From Gyrodactylus bullatarudis (lineage: Eukaryota > Platyhelminthes > Monogenea > Gyrodactylidea > Gyrodactylidae): a DNA stretch of 64,000 nt. The notes beneath the pieces were generated by a model. The model saw only the letters and a program-made list of their open reading frames with translations. It was not told the DNA's origin and ran no database searches. The DNA is taken from the NCBI GenBank assembly GCA_012064415.1, contig SSNU01000064.1, positions 429,327 through 493,326 on the forward strand, read 5' to 3'. Below are positions 38,371 to 50,394 of the stretch, piece after piece. The position numbers were made by a program, and so were the translations under genes. The stretch's first letter is position 1, and each line of letters opens with the position of its first letter.

Positions 38371-40054
38371 TCAGTTCATTGAAAGGGGTCGGGGTGCCTC
38401 AGACTGGTCAGTAGTCTTTTGTTGAATCATATTCAAGTACTCTTCTTTTTTGTGTGCTCTTCTATATTTCTTGATGTAGAGCTTAACAAAATTTCCTATT
38501 TTCTCTGATTCTATACGTTTAATACCACTTCTGGAAATCTTTGTGACAGATTTCTTCATTATTTCCATGTAATCATCTTTGGTAATCTTTTTCGCTACAA
38601 AAGCAGGTTTAAGATAGCTTTTAACTTCCAAAGCAATGCGATCTTGCCATTCACGATTGGTTGCAAAGTCAGATCGGTTGAAAAGTTGTGCGATTGCTTT
38701 CCAATCAACATTTTGGCTGTTACCTTTGGAAGTTTGAGCTGAATGAGGAGAGAAAATTAATTATTTATTCAAATTCAAGAATGAACAACTTACAAGTTTC
38801 ATGTGTAGACTGACTATTCTTGAAAATAGAAGTGTTGTTGATGCTGGTATCTGTTCTGGATTTGTTTTCGTTGCAAGGTATTAAATTGCTGGCTGCATTA
38901 TTTAAGAGGCTACTTATCTTTTTCAGGGGAGACATTTCATTTTCGTCATTGTCATAGTCAATGTCGTCAGTATGATCTCTGTTGTTATGGTTATTATTAT
39001 GGTTCAAGTTATCATTATCAATGCACATATCATCAGACTTGGCTGTAGTATTATTGGGACACGAGGAAAATTCAGGAAGAGAGGATAAACCAGCCTGTGA
39101 AATAAGTGTCTGAAGAATGTTAGGCTTGGGAAGGGAAGCTTTTGGAGGAATCTCTTCAATCTTGGATGGCGGTGGGGGAGGCGGCTGATTCTGCATAGAG
39201 ATTATAGCTGAGAGAGGAGGAGGAGGTGGTGGTGGCACAGTTGGATCAAATATGGCAGGCAACATGGGATCTTTGATGATAGGAAGTGGTGGCGGGAAAC
39301 CAGGTCGATTTACAAAAGGAATTCCAATTGGAGGCTGATTAATAGGCCAAGAAATAGGAGGTGGCTGTTGAATTGTTGGTGCTGGTATTGGCATCATAGC
39401 TTGATGGATAAATGGATCAGGGATTGATGGTGGACGCCTGTCGTAACTCTTATCAAGGTCATAATTCTTCCCGCCAAACATATTATTGTTACTGTTATTG
39501 CTTCTCGGAGTGTCAAAACGAGAATTAGGACGACTATTAAATCTGTCTCGACTCGAGGGTGAATTATGCATAAATGAGGAATTAATAGGAGTTGAGGATT
39601 TCCTATCTTTAATGGAATGACGATCATGACTTCTGGAGCGCCTATGGCTTCTAGAACGTGATCGATTACGATTATAGCTTCTAGAGCCACTTTTCTCTCG
39701 ATCATATCTTCTCTTATGACTACTATGGTGGCTTTTACGTTTATGAGAACGTCTTCTGCGTGAATGTGATCTCGACCTGGACCTATTTCTATGACGAGAT
39801 TTTGATCTACGCGAAGAACGTCGTCGTCTCCTTCGTTCTCGACTATTGGATCTTGATGTTTTTTTGTGGGAACGAGAATTGGAGTTTTTTGAGTCACTAC
39901 TCGGAGAAACATTTGGATTAATTTCTGAATAAAGTTGAACAGATATATCCTCTTCTTTCGACAACTTTATCTCATCCTTTACTGGGGTTCCTTCGTCATC
40001 GGTAGCCACATCCATATCCTGTTCAGTAGGATGAGATGGACTATAATTATCCAT
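38371..40054 (-). CDS. SR-rich nuclear protein with SCAF1/PHRF1-type C-terminal domain
   Basis: Two exons (38794-40054, 38371-38738; 55-nt intron) encode 542 aa. Acidic N-terminus, a long RS/RR domain (about residues 60-150), proline-rich tracts (residues 200-300, including PPPPPPP runs), an Asn/Asp-rich stretch, then a C-terminal alpha-helical segment (SYLKPAFVAKKITKDDYMEI ... NFVKLYIKKYRR). That segment resembles the end of SCAF1, SCAF11 and PHRF1. No RING or PHD finger is present, so it is shorter than those. Probable role: linking pre-mRNA splicing to RNA polymerase II. It is head-to-head with the splicing factor PHF5A, 103 bp between starts. The exact orthologue is uncertain. Confidence 0.75.
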
Positions 40055-40157
40055 CCTTAAAAGTTAATTATAAAAATTTAAAATTAATATCTGAGCTAAA
40101 CAAGCTTTAATTAGTTTTTGTTTCATTGTTGTTCTAAGTGGTTCATTCAAAAATTTT
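40055..40157. promoter_or_regulatory. 103-bp bidirectional promoter, SR-protein / PHF5A
   Basis: Start codons of two divergent splicing-related genes are only 103 bp apart, so both 5' UTRs and the core promoter must lie here. No TATA box is evident. Confidence 0.55.
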
Positions 40158-40661
40158 ATGGCAAAGCATCATCCAGATTTAGTATTTTGTCGTAAGCAGG
40201 CTGGTGTTGCCATTGGTAGGCTCTGCGAAAAGTGTGACGGTAAATGTGCGATATGTGACTCTTATGTGAGGCCTTGTACTTTAGTTAGAATTTGTGATGA
40301 GTGTAATTATGGATCATATCAAGGTCGCTGTGTCATTTGTGGAGGTCCTGGTATCTCTGACGCTTATTATTGCAAGACTTGTGTAACCCTTGAGAAAGAT
40401 GTGAGTTCAACTTTATTTTTATTATTAACTTGCTTGACATAATAAATACTTAGTGATATAATGGTAAGAAAATATTTCCATAGACAACTTTTTAAACTAA
40501 TTTCTGTAGGTAACTCTAACACTTCACTTGACTAAAATCAATTCATTCTAATAAATATAATATTCTTATAGAGAGATGGATGTCCCAAAATTGTAAACCT
40601 TGGAAGTTCAAAAACGGATTTGTTTTACGAACGAAAGAAATACGGTTTCAAAAAGACATAA
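40158..40661 (+). CDS. PHF5A: PHD finger-like protein 5A (SF3b subunit)
   Basis: Core SF3b subunit that folds as a zinc knot and contacts the intron branch point with SF3B1. Two exons (40158-40400, 40572-40661) give 110 aa, the exact family length. The sequence is nearly invariant: [20 protein letters not shown], the CxxC pairs ([25 protein letters not shown]) and the C-terminal [10 protein letters not shown]. It converges with TMEM231, stop codons 39 bp apart. Its presence is notable beside the ultra-short introns, since SF3b must recognise branch points within them. Confidence 0.98.
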
Positions 40662-40700
40662 TATTCCCAATTATTTTGAATTGATAAAGAATTTTTTTAT

Positions 40701-41527
40701 TTAACAGCAAATATATTTTTTAACATGCTTAAAGTGTCTTCTTGCTACAAATGCTCCATAATTTCTTATTGATAATCCAAAAAACACTAAAAAGGCCATA
40801 AATTGCACGAATGCCATTTTCATTGTATACCAGTAATTCGCTTGAAATATCAGTGCAGATTTTTGAAATTCAAAATTAAATTTTAGCTTCAGATAATCTT
40901 GTTCCAGCCTTCCTGTCTTTATGGTCCACGTTTCTAACGTTGAGAAAAAATCTTCAATATTGAATAAATTATATGAAACTTACTATGATTATCAACTAAA
41001 AGACTTTCAAGATTTATTTGATCGGTACATTTTGGAAAATATTCATTCTTAAAGAGATCTCTTTGTGTTTCTGACACGGAGAACTGAACTTGCATGTCGC
41101 CAATATCTTCATCTTCAATTCCAACGTATATTATCATAGTCCGCGTGAAATTGTAATCTTTATCAAAAGTTATATTCGCGAAAATAATTCCATCTAATTG
41201 CGTAATGATCTCAGACTGATCAGTAGGTAAATTTAATTCCAATGTGAATCCTGATTCATAAGCACTGTAACTAAAAAACAATGGATTGGTTGTTGAACAT
41301 GATGAAAAAATTTCTTCTACAGTTGTTGACTTCTGAACAACGACATCTTTGATTTCATTAAGATATATTCTCCGGAAGTTATTTTCTACTTCGATATAAT
41401 AATCGTTCAAAATATAAGGGACAATAAAGCTTGAAATAATTATTATCAAACCAAGACTGATATTGAAAAAACCTGGAAATGTGTCTGGACGAGGTTTATA
41501 TTTGCAACTAACATTCAGAGCAAACAT
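40701..41527 (-). CDS. TMEM231: Transmembrane protein 231 (ciliary transition zone)
   Basis: Component of the B9/MKS complex that gates membrane proteins into cilia. Two exons (40984-41527, 40701-40933; 50-nt intron) give 258 aa. One transmembrane helix near residues 20-40, a luminal domain with N-glycosylation sequons, and a second helix near the C-terminus (MAFVQFMAFLVFFGLSI). The C-terminal pattern F-x-x-x-YW-x-x-x-K-x-A-x-VQ matches TMEM231. Primary sequence is divergent, as usual for this protein. Its presence implies a ciliated animal. Confidence 0.75.
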
Positions 41528-41732
41528 GGGCTGAGATTCATGTAAATGATTTATTTAATAGATATTTTTTATTATTTATTAAATAAAATTTATTATAAAT
41601 TTATAATATTTATTTTATAAAATTTTTTGAAAATGTACTCAAACTTTGAGTTGAACTAAAAGAACAAAAACTATTTAATATTTGTATTTAAACAGGTTAA
41701 TTATTCGAAAAATTAATATTTTTGTCAATCCT

Positions 41733-42534
41733 ATGACGATTAAAAACAATTTGCTCTTCTACATAATAAGGAATTTATCATGCCAACATAGATTAAAGCA
41801 AGAAAATTATATGAAAAATGATGTATGCTTTATTGTGAACGAAACAGACCAAACATTGGGAGAAGAAAGTAAAAAAGTAATACCAAATTATCATGTAGGA
41901 TGTGCATACTGTTAGCTTAGCTAATCCATACGGGAAACTTCATAGAGCCTTCTCTCTTTTTTACTTTATTCGGGATGAATCCAACTTTAAGCTTCTTTTA
42001 CAAAGACGCTCTGGATTCAAGTTAACGTTTCCTGGATTATGGTCAAACACCTGTTGCAGTCATCCAATAAAAAACTATTCCAATGAAGCTCTTGAAGACA
42101 AAATCGTTTCCTCAAAGTATGCTGCTCAACGTAAAATCAAACACGAACTAGGAATTGATAATGGTTACATTGAAATTGAAAAAATTCGGTTTTTCACCAA
42201 GTTGGACAATTTTTTTAACTTATTCAGAATAATTTATAGAGCTAAGAATTCTGTTGAATACAGCCCTTATGCAGAAAATGAGCTAGATTACATTCTTCTA
42301 TATCCAGCTGATAATATCTCTGGTAGAGTTATTGTTAATCCTAACGAACAAGAAGTTTCAGATTATAAGTTTGCAGACTGGTCCGAGACTCTGGATTTGT
42401 ATGATCAAATGACACCATGGATGAAACTGATTATCGATAGAGGCTTACTAAAAGATTTGTGGAATTATTCTGAATCAAACTTTTGTCAAAATTCCATGAA
42501 GTATAATCCAGATAAAATATATAAATTTTTATAA
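41733..42534 (+). CDS. IDI1: Isopentenyl-diphosphate delta-isomerase (type I)
   Basis: Nudix-fold enzyme interconverting IPP and DMAPP. It reads in frame only if 22 nt (41877-41898, GT...AG) are removed: then ...GEESKK joins DVHTVSLANPYGKLHRAF, matching the family pattern TKKxxH...LHRAF with both metal-binding histidines. The product is about 259 aa. Catalytic Cys in NTCCSHP, Nudix AAQRKIKHELGI, the acidic ENELDYILL and the TPWMK tryptophan are present. If the 22 nt are not an intron, the gene is a pseudogene with a frameshift. All else looks functional. The ATG at 41733 gives an Arg/Lys-bearing leader that could be a targeting sequence. Confidence 0.88.
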
Positions 42535-42568
42535 AAATCTATGTACTTTTATCTAAGAAGACGTTCCT

Positions 42569-44494
42569 ATGTTGATTTTTCTTCAAGTATTGATTAATCA
42601 TTCTTTTTAGACTCTCAATACTTCAATTAAGCAAGAATCAGGCAGTAGTGTCAGTCAGTCAGCTCATTCCAATCTCTTGGTTACCAACTACAAAACTGAA
42701 GGAACATCCCAATCAAAAGTTCTATTGGATGATCTATTGAACAAACTAAATAATATCCAGCCAACTGTAAGTTAAAATACATTGAAATGATTTAAATTAA
42801 ACTATTAATAAATAATTCGAATCTATTGGATTAGAGTCGATCAAAATATATTAATTTTTATGATAAAACCTATGAAATTTGAGTCAATATCATAATGTGT
42901 CCAGATATAATTAATTTCAACACTAAAGCTTTTAGTTTACTGGGAAATTTTTTATTTAGGTTCCAGACAAGGTTGGTGTTTCCATACTTGAAAATTCAGG
43001 TCTTCGTCTAGATCAAAATGATCCCAGACTTGCTAGATTAATGACTTTTGGCGCTCAAAAATACATGACAGATCTCATTAAAGATTGTATGACCCAGCAT
43101 AAACTGAATGCGGGTCAATCAAGTGGTCTTTTGAATACAGGTTCTAGTGTATCTCAAAACACTACGAGTAATACTGCTGCTTCAAATCAAAATGGCAACA
43201 ACAATACCACCAATCCACCTCCAACTGATCCAGCAAAGAATGCCACTGATCAGAATACAAACTCTGCATCAGCCCTTACGAACGCTCTCCAATCACGTAT
43301 GTCCAAAGAAACATTGTCCATTTAACTAGACCAAGTTATGATAAAATTCACTTTGATTTGAGTAAATTCTCAATTGGTCAAGTTGTAACCTGAAATCAGT
43401 AAAACTATAGAGTATTTTCTAAAACAAACCATAATTATTCTCCGCAAGGAATTTGTTTCTAATTTCTTGAGTGGTCAATTTTCAGTATGTTTTTATTACT
43501 TGGAAAACAGCTAATATAGTTTCATCAAACTGGCTTCTTAGCCTGTTTACTATTCCCATTTGATAAAATTCCGGCGCATTGGCTGAGGAATTCAGTACAA
43601 TTACAATTATCTTAAGAGACAAATTTTAGACTGAAAGTTGACCATATTATTATGTCCGATCACGGTTCAAGTCGATCAACTGGAAGGATGTCCATTGGGA
43701 CATTAAAGTACTCCGCCGCAAAACATTCATGATTTTTGTCCATACCATAGTAAAGTATTAGTTACAGGTTAGTATATCATGTCCTTGGTTAGAGGTAGTT
43801 GTTAAAAAAACTACTTTTGTATTATTATTTTTTTGCTAGAAAATGGTTCTATATTGTGAAAAAAATGATTGAAATTTGTACAAAATAGACCAAAATATAT
43901 ATCTAGCTTAAATTGTTCAAATCTTGGTGTTAGTTTTTTATTAATATGAGATTAAAGAGAAATAAGTCTGAAAATCCTATTTAAAATCATTCTGGTAACA
44001 ACTCAATAGTGTAGATCAGGATATAAAAGTTTTATTTTTGATCTTATATGCTATATATTTTGAGTTGAGATAATTGCAAATTGATAGTAAGAAATCTATC
44101 TATTATTAAAACTTTAATTAGACGTTAAAGATTTTTTTATTTATTATAATAAATGTTGAATGTTATTTGATATTGAAATTAGGCCAAAGAAGGAAGAACA
44201 GTAAGTCCTAACATAAAACATGAATTTCCCCCTCTTTTTCCATATATAAACTACTATCATCCAGAAAAAAAGTTAAATAAATAAATTTTAAAAATACACA
44301 CAGGATATCGCTCATATTGGACATAATTTTAAATTTCAGCTGTGAAAATTGGAAATAATGTCGCTCCGAAAGATAAAAAGGCGTCTTCAGCCAACAATAA
44401 TCAAACAAACTCTATGACTCTAACTATAGAAGACTTAACAAAGGCCCTTCGTGAACGAGGTATCAATATTGCTCCCCCACCATACTACAAATAG
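42569..44494 (+). CDS. TAF10: TFIID/SAGA subunit TAF10
   Basis: Histone-fold subunit of TFIID and SAGA. Secure exons: 42611-42766, 42960-43296, 44340-44494. The histone fold LLDDLLNKLNNI ... RLARLMTFGAQKYMTDL is in exons 1-2. A Ser/Asn/Thr/Pro-rich loop follows, and the end LTIEDLTKALRERGI matches the family C-terminus. The first secure exon has no ATG. Either ATG 42569 joins it through a 24-nt intron (42587-42610, in phase), or the acceptor at 42609-42610 receives a spliced leader. It begins only 34 bp after the IDI1 stop, as in an operon. Confidence 0.85.
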
Positions 44495-44729
44495 CAAATA
44501 TTTACCTTCTGTATTTTATATTGATCTTAACATATACACATAATTTGTACATTTGATTGTTTTTTAGTAATAATAATAGTTATTGTAATTATACATTAAT
44601 TGATATGATTAATGGTTCCAGAATCATGCATTGAAACATTTTGAATTAAACAAATACAATAATACCCTAATCAAGCTAGATAAATATAATCTTCACTGAT
44701 TGGTCGAAAAATAATTTGTGAGTCATTTA

Positions 44730-44820
44730 TATGGTATTGGTTAGCCAATCAAAAGCGTTGATATTTATGATAGGTGACAAAATCGTACACACAAACACAC
44801 TTTAACACTATATAAAACTT
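44730..44820 (+). promoter_or_regulatory. CCAAT and TATA boxes upstream of the intronless TAF10 copy
   Basis: ATTGG (44736-44740) and CCAAT (44745-44749), then TATAAAA (44811-44817), lie 160-240 bp before ATG 44978. Spacing between CCAAT and TATA (about 65 bp) fits a pol II core promoter. It suggests the copy is expressed. Confidence 0.45.
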
Positions 44821-44977
44821 AAAATGTTTTTCATGCTTATCAGTTGCTACACAGATCAAGAACCCCTAGTTACCGGCATAGTGACAATTATTGTGTGTTA
44901 GATTTCTCTAATTAGAATTTCAAAAAATCAATTCAGTTTAGAAATTTTCTATATTTCACAATTCGTGATCAAAAATC

Positions 44978-45379
44978 ATGAATAATAAGACAAGGCTGGG
45001 ATCCATTGGTCAGAAATGTTTAAATCCGCCCGTGAAAAAGAGTGTCCCATATGTAGTTGAAAATCCTAGTAAAATTATCTTGAATGATCTTTTGAGTAAA
45101 ATCAACAACATAGAAGCGACAATCCCCGACAAAATTAGCGTCCGACTTCTCCAAGGTTGCGGTCTACGTTTAGAAGATGACAACGATCTAAGACTTCCAA
45201 GATTTCTCACTCTGGCCGCACAAAAATATATAACCGATGTTATGAAAGAATGCATGAATCAGCACAAAATAAACAACCCAAGCGAAGATGAAAAGACATC
45301 GCTAACACTGAGAGCTGCTGACCTACAATCTGCTCTGCGGGAGAAGGGCATTCGTATTTCAACTCCAGAAATGTATTAG
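44978..45379 (+). CDS. Intronless TAF10 paralogue
   Basis: 133-aa intact frame. LNDLLSKINNIEATIPDK, LRLPRFLTLAAQKYITD and SALREKGIRI align along TAF10, with no intron at the two sites where TAF10 is split (after ...NNIQPT and within the loop). The low-complexity loop of the parent is missing. Many substitutions yet no stop suggest selection. The N-terminus (MNNKTRLGSIGQK) does not match the parent. Likely an old retrogene, unusual in lying 480 bp downstream of its source in the same orientation. Confidence 0.8.
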   Translation: MNNKTRLGSIGQKCLNPPVKKSVPYVVENPSKIILNDLLSKINNIEATIPDKISVRLLQGCGLRLEDDNDLRLPRFLTLAAQKYITDVMKECMNQHKINNPSEDEKTSLTLRAADLQSALREKGIRISTPEMY

Positions 45380-46945
45380 AAAACTATTCTTATTCCTTGT
45401 CAAAGAAAAGAAATTATTATTTTCCTTAAAACTTGGTCTTTTCCTTACTTTCATAGAATATTCAAGAATGAGGGGGTTGAATCTTTCTTCTAGACTAACT
45501 TTTCTAAACAGATATCCAGGTGAAAACAAATATGAAACGAGTTTTATAATTTACTTTGAAAATTCACCTCCATGTGCTATCTTTCTGTCATTAAACTAGA
45601 TATATATTTATGTCACAACGATCGATTTCCACCTGGCTAATTCGAATGAATCAATAGGATTTCTGATAATAATAATTATAATTTCATTAATAATTATAGA
45701 TCTACTCATGGCTCTAAAATTAAATCTTATCTGGGAGATTTGAGTTGAAATTTATCCCCTAATTAATCAGCTAATAAATTTAATTTAATCGTTGGACATG
45801 AATCTCCTGATGAAGTAGGAACATTTGATCATGTAAAGTTCAATATGTTATGTTAGGAGTTCTTGCTTTGCATAGAAATATTACTAGACCAGAATATCCA
45901 CTAAATTTATTCCTGTAAAGATTATTTTTGTATTTTCATTGATTTTATTTTTATATGAAAAATCTATTTAAATATTTTTTAAATTGATAAGTGATAACCA
46001 TCAGAAGTAGACGAAATTTTAAAATTGCTCGGGAAAAATGAATTTTGATAGAAAATTGAATAAAAACTTTAAAATCAATAAATATCAAGCGCTAAAATTT
46101 CCTTTTCCATTTCCTCTTGTAATTTATGCCATACACAAAAAAGTTATTTGTCTTAAATTAAGTGTTGACATGATAAATAAGAACTCACACATTTTTTTGT
46201 TAGAAATATAATCTGTATTAAATAGAGTAATTAATATGTACAATGAAAGATATAAGAAATAAATAAAAATGTTAATCTAGTTTTCTTGATCAGAAAATTA
46301 AAAGTTTCAGTCCATTTAAATTCTTTCAGAACTACCAGTAAAGATTTACCTCTAATTTATTATTTATAAAATTTTTGATGCGAAAAATTGAAAAAAAACA
46401 ATGAAACAATATTATTTAAGTCAACAACGTTACCCTACAATATTTTTTTCTCTACTTTTGGCTTGTGGTATATAGTTACTAACATTGAGGGTCAAGTCTA
46501 AAACTGATAAACATTGTTTATTCAAGTAAGTATAATTTGTAGTCAGTTTCTGTGGGAGTTTTTTTCGATACCTTGGTTACCAAATTTTTCATAAACCTAC
46601 ACAACTTTTTTTTCATTATTTCTTAAATTGAGATCTATTCGATTTTTTCGATTTGGACGAAATTTTGAGAGAAAGCCTTAGGATGAATAGAAAATAGAGA
46701 TTTTCGAAATATCCAAAAATATTCCAAAGATTTTCGCAAAGTAGAATAATTTGAAAATTTTAAAGAATTGAAATTTCAGGTTTGTTAAAAAATTTTTTTT
46801 TTGAAATTGCAACATTATATTAAGTAAATTGATATAAATATGTACAGAGAAATCATAGATGTTCAAAATATAGTTAAAAAAAAAATAATAAAATCCAGAA
46901 GCAAGACGAGACATCCTGGGTTTCTGCGATAGGCACATCCTCTTA
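45380..46945. other. AT-rich intergenic DNA, nothing recognised
   Basis: No credible frame on either strand and no repeat termini that I could define. Confidence 0.4.
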
Positions 46946-46949
46946 AGGT

Positions 46950-47940
46950 CCTTCAGCAGAATTAGTCTCTAATACACACTGAATAGAAATTGATTGCAAA
47001 GTGTGCTACGACAACAAGCCAGGTGCTAAATCAATTCAAACTTTTATCTCACAGTCAGAGATTTAACTTTATAAAATGTAAAAGGTCTCAAAAAAGGGGA
47101 CCTATTCAGACAAATGTAAATTAGAGTAAAGAAGAGACAAAGAGTAATCCAGTTTAGTTCTTCCATTTTAGATCATAGAGGTTATCACAATCCGAGAGAC
47201 TAAATTTAGAGTCTAAACATCTAAATTGATTAAGGAGAGTGGTCCGAGTAGGCTGTATAACGGAGGGATAACATTTACGGCTTGGTTCGGAGAAAGAGGC
47301 GAAATTTTTAATAATGAAAGCCGATCTTCTCAACCATAAGGGATCAAGTCCAGAGATAGAGATTAGTGAATTTTAGAAATCAATATTGGGAAAACAGGAA
47401 TGAAGAAATCTGTATTGGATCCTTTCAATGGTTAGCGAATTAGAGTTATTGATATGAGGAAGGAGAGGGGAAAGGTAATCCAAATGAGGAAGAACAAATT
47501 TTTTATAACATAAGGTTTTCAGACCAATGGAAGAGGAGAATCTATCAATTACATAGATTACGAAGTTAATCAGACTTATTTTAGACAAACGAGCAATTTT
47601 TAGGGAAGAATCCAATTCAAAACCTAGATCAATAGTAGTGTTGACGAATTCACCAGGAAGGTGAAGGTTAGAGAGAAAGATATCAGGGAGACCATTGGGA
47701 AAAGGAGTTTACACTTAGATCTATTGATTTCCAGGTCCATTTTAGAAAGAAAATTTTTGAAAGAATCAAAATAATTATTAATTTCTATAATGTCGAGAGA
47801 GTTGTTCACATTATAGATAATTTTAATATCATCCGCGTATTTAAAAATCTTACCTATGTTGTAGGAATTTGGATATCCGACATGCATAAATTAAAAAGCA
47901 AAGGACCAGATCACTCTGGTTTCTTTCTACTTAATGCTTT
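46950..47940 (-). mobile_element. LINE, 3' half (RT palm to C-terminus), sense on minus strand
   Basis: From 47940 downward: SGPLLFNLCMSDI, then KYADDIKIIYNV (the RT catalytic box), LEINRSKCKLLFP, KKFVLPHLDYLSPL, ERIQYRFLHSCF, SISGLDPLWLRR and LSDCDNLYDLK near 47160. These are ordered CR1/jockey-type RT and thumb motifs, with several frame changes. Together with 48140-49725 it forms one element whose 5' part is inverted. Confidence 0.85.
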
Positions 47941-48139
47941 TTTTTGTTAGAAAAAAATCTTGTATTGAATTGAAAATATAAATAAAAATTATAACGAAAT
48001 CTGCTTGTACAAATAGAAATAAAATACAATAATTACAATGGATAGATTGATCAGTACAATTATGAAATGTTAAAATGTTAAGTCATAAAATAAGGTAAAG
48101 GCTGCCGAGTTGTAAATATTTGAGCAATAGGAAAGCCTG

Positions 48140-49725
48140 GAAACTAGAGTGGCTCGATCATTATTAGCCAAAAATACATTCCTTAATATAAAAAATGTTC
48201 TTACTAAGCCCTCAAAATTTTTCATTACCGAAACCTGGCTCAAACCGTTTGTTTCCGATTCCATTTTACATATACCTGATTATCTATTTCTTAGGGCTGA
48301 TAGACTTGGTGCTACTGGTGGTGTCGGTATCTATATTCACTCTTCGATAAAAATCTATTCATGCTCAGTTTATAATGCTCCTTTTTAACACATACATATT
48401 AAAGTTAATCTAAAAGGCTCCCAACATACTTTTATTCTCATCTACAGACCTCCATTAGGGAGTAATTATTACATCCCTGATGATATTTTATTTGAACATA
48501 TTTACTCTAAAGTAGACACTCAAATAAAAAACCTCTCTATCCTTGGCGATTTCAACTTCCCCGCCGAAAACAATTTTCCTATTATTCCTATCATTTTCGA
48601 TAAATTATTAGTAACCCTCAACTTAAACCAAATTGTATCTCAGCCTACTAGGCATAACAATATTATCGATCTTATCTTTACAAATGTTTTTCACAATTCA
48701 TCAGCTCATGCTGTACCCTTCTCCGACCACAATATTATTTTCTTTAATTTCTTCATATCCAATCACTCTAAATACTATCTAAAACCCAAGAAGGTTGTGG
48801 ACATCAAAAAGCTTAATTGCCTCGTTCAAAAATTCTCTGCTTCAATCTTTGAAAATAACGAGTTCAACTTCCAATTCTTTTACGCTTTAATTACCAAAGC
48901 TTCAAGGACTACCATCAATTCCAGAAAATTTTTTAATAGCTCCTCAAAATTAGACTTCATTTCATTGAAATATTTCGAAGCCTGTGTTATGCATGACCTC
49001 AAATCCAATCCCCAAAAGGGTTGGTCCAAATTTCGAAAAATTTTGAATATTAACAAAAATTCATCCATAAAAAATTTTACGCAACTATCTGACCAGTACT
49101 GCTGTACTGAAATCAATAATTTTTTCATCAACTCTTTTAATGAATTTGAAAATATTAACCCTATTATAATGAATTCTCCCACCTCCCCTTGCATTACTCT
49201 CTCCGATCTGGACTATATATTTTCCAACTGTAAAACATTAACAGATTGGACATTCATTACAACTCATTCTATCTATTAACTAAACTCTCTCCCTCTTTCC
49301 TGATTTTGTTATGTAATTTCCTCAATTACTGTATCTCCAATTGTTTCATCCCTGATGACTGGTTAATTGTCAAAATCACCCCAATCCCTAAAACTAAGAA
49401 TTATTCTTCCCTCTGCGATCTTAGGCCAATATCCTCATTGAATATCTTTCTTGCGATTCTTGATCGCTTTCTCACTGATGAAGTTTCTAACAGTTTACCT
49501 AAACCGTTTCCTGACAAATCTCAACATGGCTTTTTACCTGGGAAAAATACGTCAAGTAACATATAGGCTTTCATGGACTATTCCATTCCCGTTTTAAAAT
49601 CGGATTACTACATCATCAATTACTTAATCTTAAATCATGGAGTAAAATTCTGTTCAGAGTAATCGCAAATTATTTAAGTCTAATAGGGATAGGAAATATC
49701 AAAATAGATGTGATAGCACAAGGTT
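48140..49725 (+). mobile_element. LINE, 5' half (endonuclease and RT fingers), inverted relative to 3' half
   Basis: APE-type endonuclease (FITETWLKPFVSDSILHIPD, RADRLGATGGVGIYI, LILSILGDFN-like NLSILGDFNFPAE, FSDHNIIFF), a linker, then RT blocks (CFIPDDWLIVKITPIPK, LRPISSL, QHGFLPGKNTS, LLHHQLLNLKSWSKI, NYLSLIGIG). Frameshifts occur at 48386 and around 49230 and 49566. The coding order stops just before the PQGS block, which begins the opposite-strand half at 47940. Confidence 0.85.
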
Positions 49726-50394
49726 GACGCTGAAATTGGCTAACTTTTAAATCTCAAGAGATGAATTCAAGCTGTTCAAATTTTTAAATCCTACGGATAT
49801 GGTTTCTCGTTAAAAGGTTTCTTCATATTTTTTCTGCGATCTAGTGGAGTGGTTTTTCAAAAAAACGTTCTTTTTAATGAAGAGTATGAGTATAATCCAA
49901 CTTGCTACGAATATGTTGCATTATAGATTGGGATAAATACGAAAATAATAGGTAGGGTGAGTAAAATGGTCAAAAACAATAGGTGTCAGATGAAGTATAA
50001 TAGGTGATATTCGAGGTATTTCCAAAAACAATGGGAATATGATCAGCATTAATATCCGGGGTAGAGAAGTATTTATACATAATGGGATATACCGATATAT
50101 TTTGTCAAATACACAAACCACCCAGTTCTCTTAATTGTACAATAATTATTTTTCTTGATATTTCATCAGTGATTATGTACATCCTTCGGTTAGCGAAATA
50201 AAATTCACAAACATAGCAAAATTTTTCTTTATCATTACGGCATTGAAAGACACGAAGATCCATTTTTGTTAAATGAATTCAATTACAATATAACATATTT
50301 TAAAATCCTGTTGAATACTGTAATTGGTTAAGGTTTGGTCGAATACAACCAATGAGAAAATATCTGGATGGGGAAAAGGGTGTGTAGACATATA
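49726..50394. other. Between LINE and Tc1 element, nothing recognised
   Basis: AT-rich, with a locally repeated caaaaacaatrgg motif near 49970-50030. No gene is supportable. Confidence 0.35.

Noticed and set aside
39394..39912. 172-codon frame inside the SR-rich gene
   Set aside because: It is a shifted reading of the repetitive RS-coding sequence on the same strand; the real frame is the longer RS/Pro-rich one.
41877..41898. IDI1 as a frameshifted pseudogene
   Set aside because: Possible, but the break is exactly a GT...AG block whose removal restores an invariant motif, and similar tiny introns occur in six other genes; splicing is the simpler reading.
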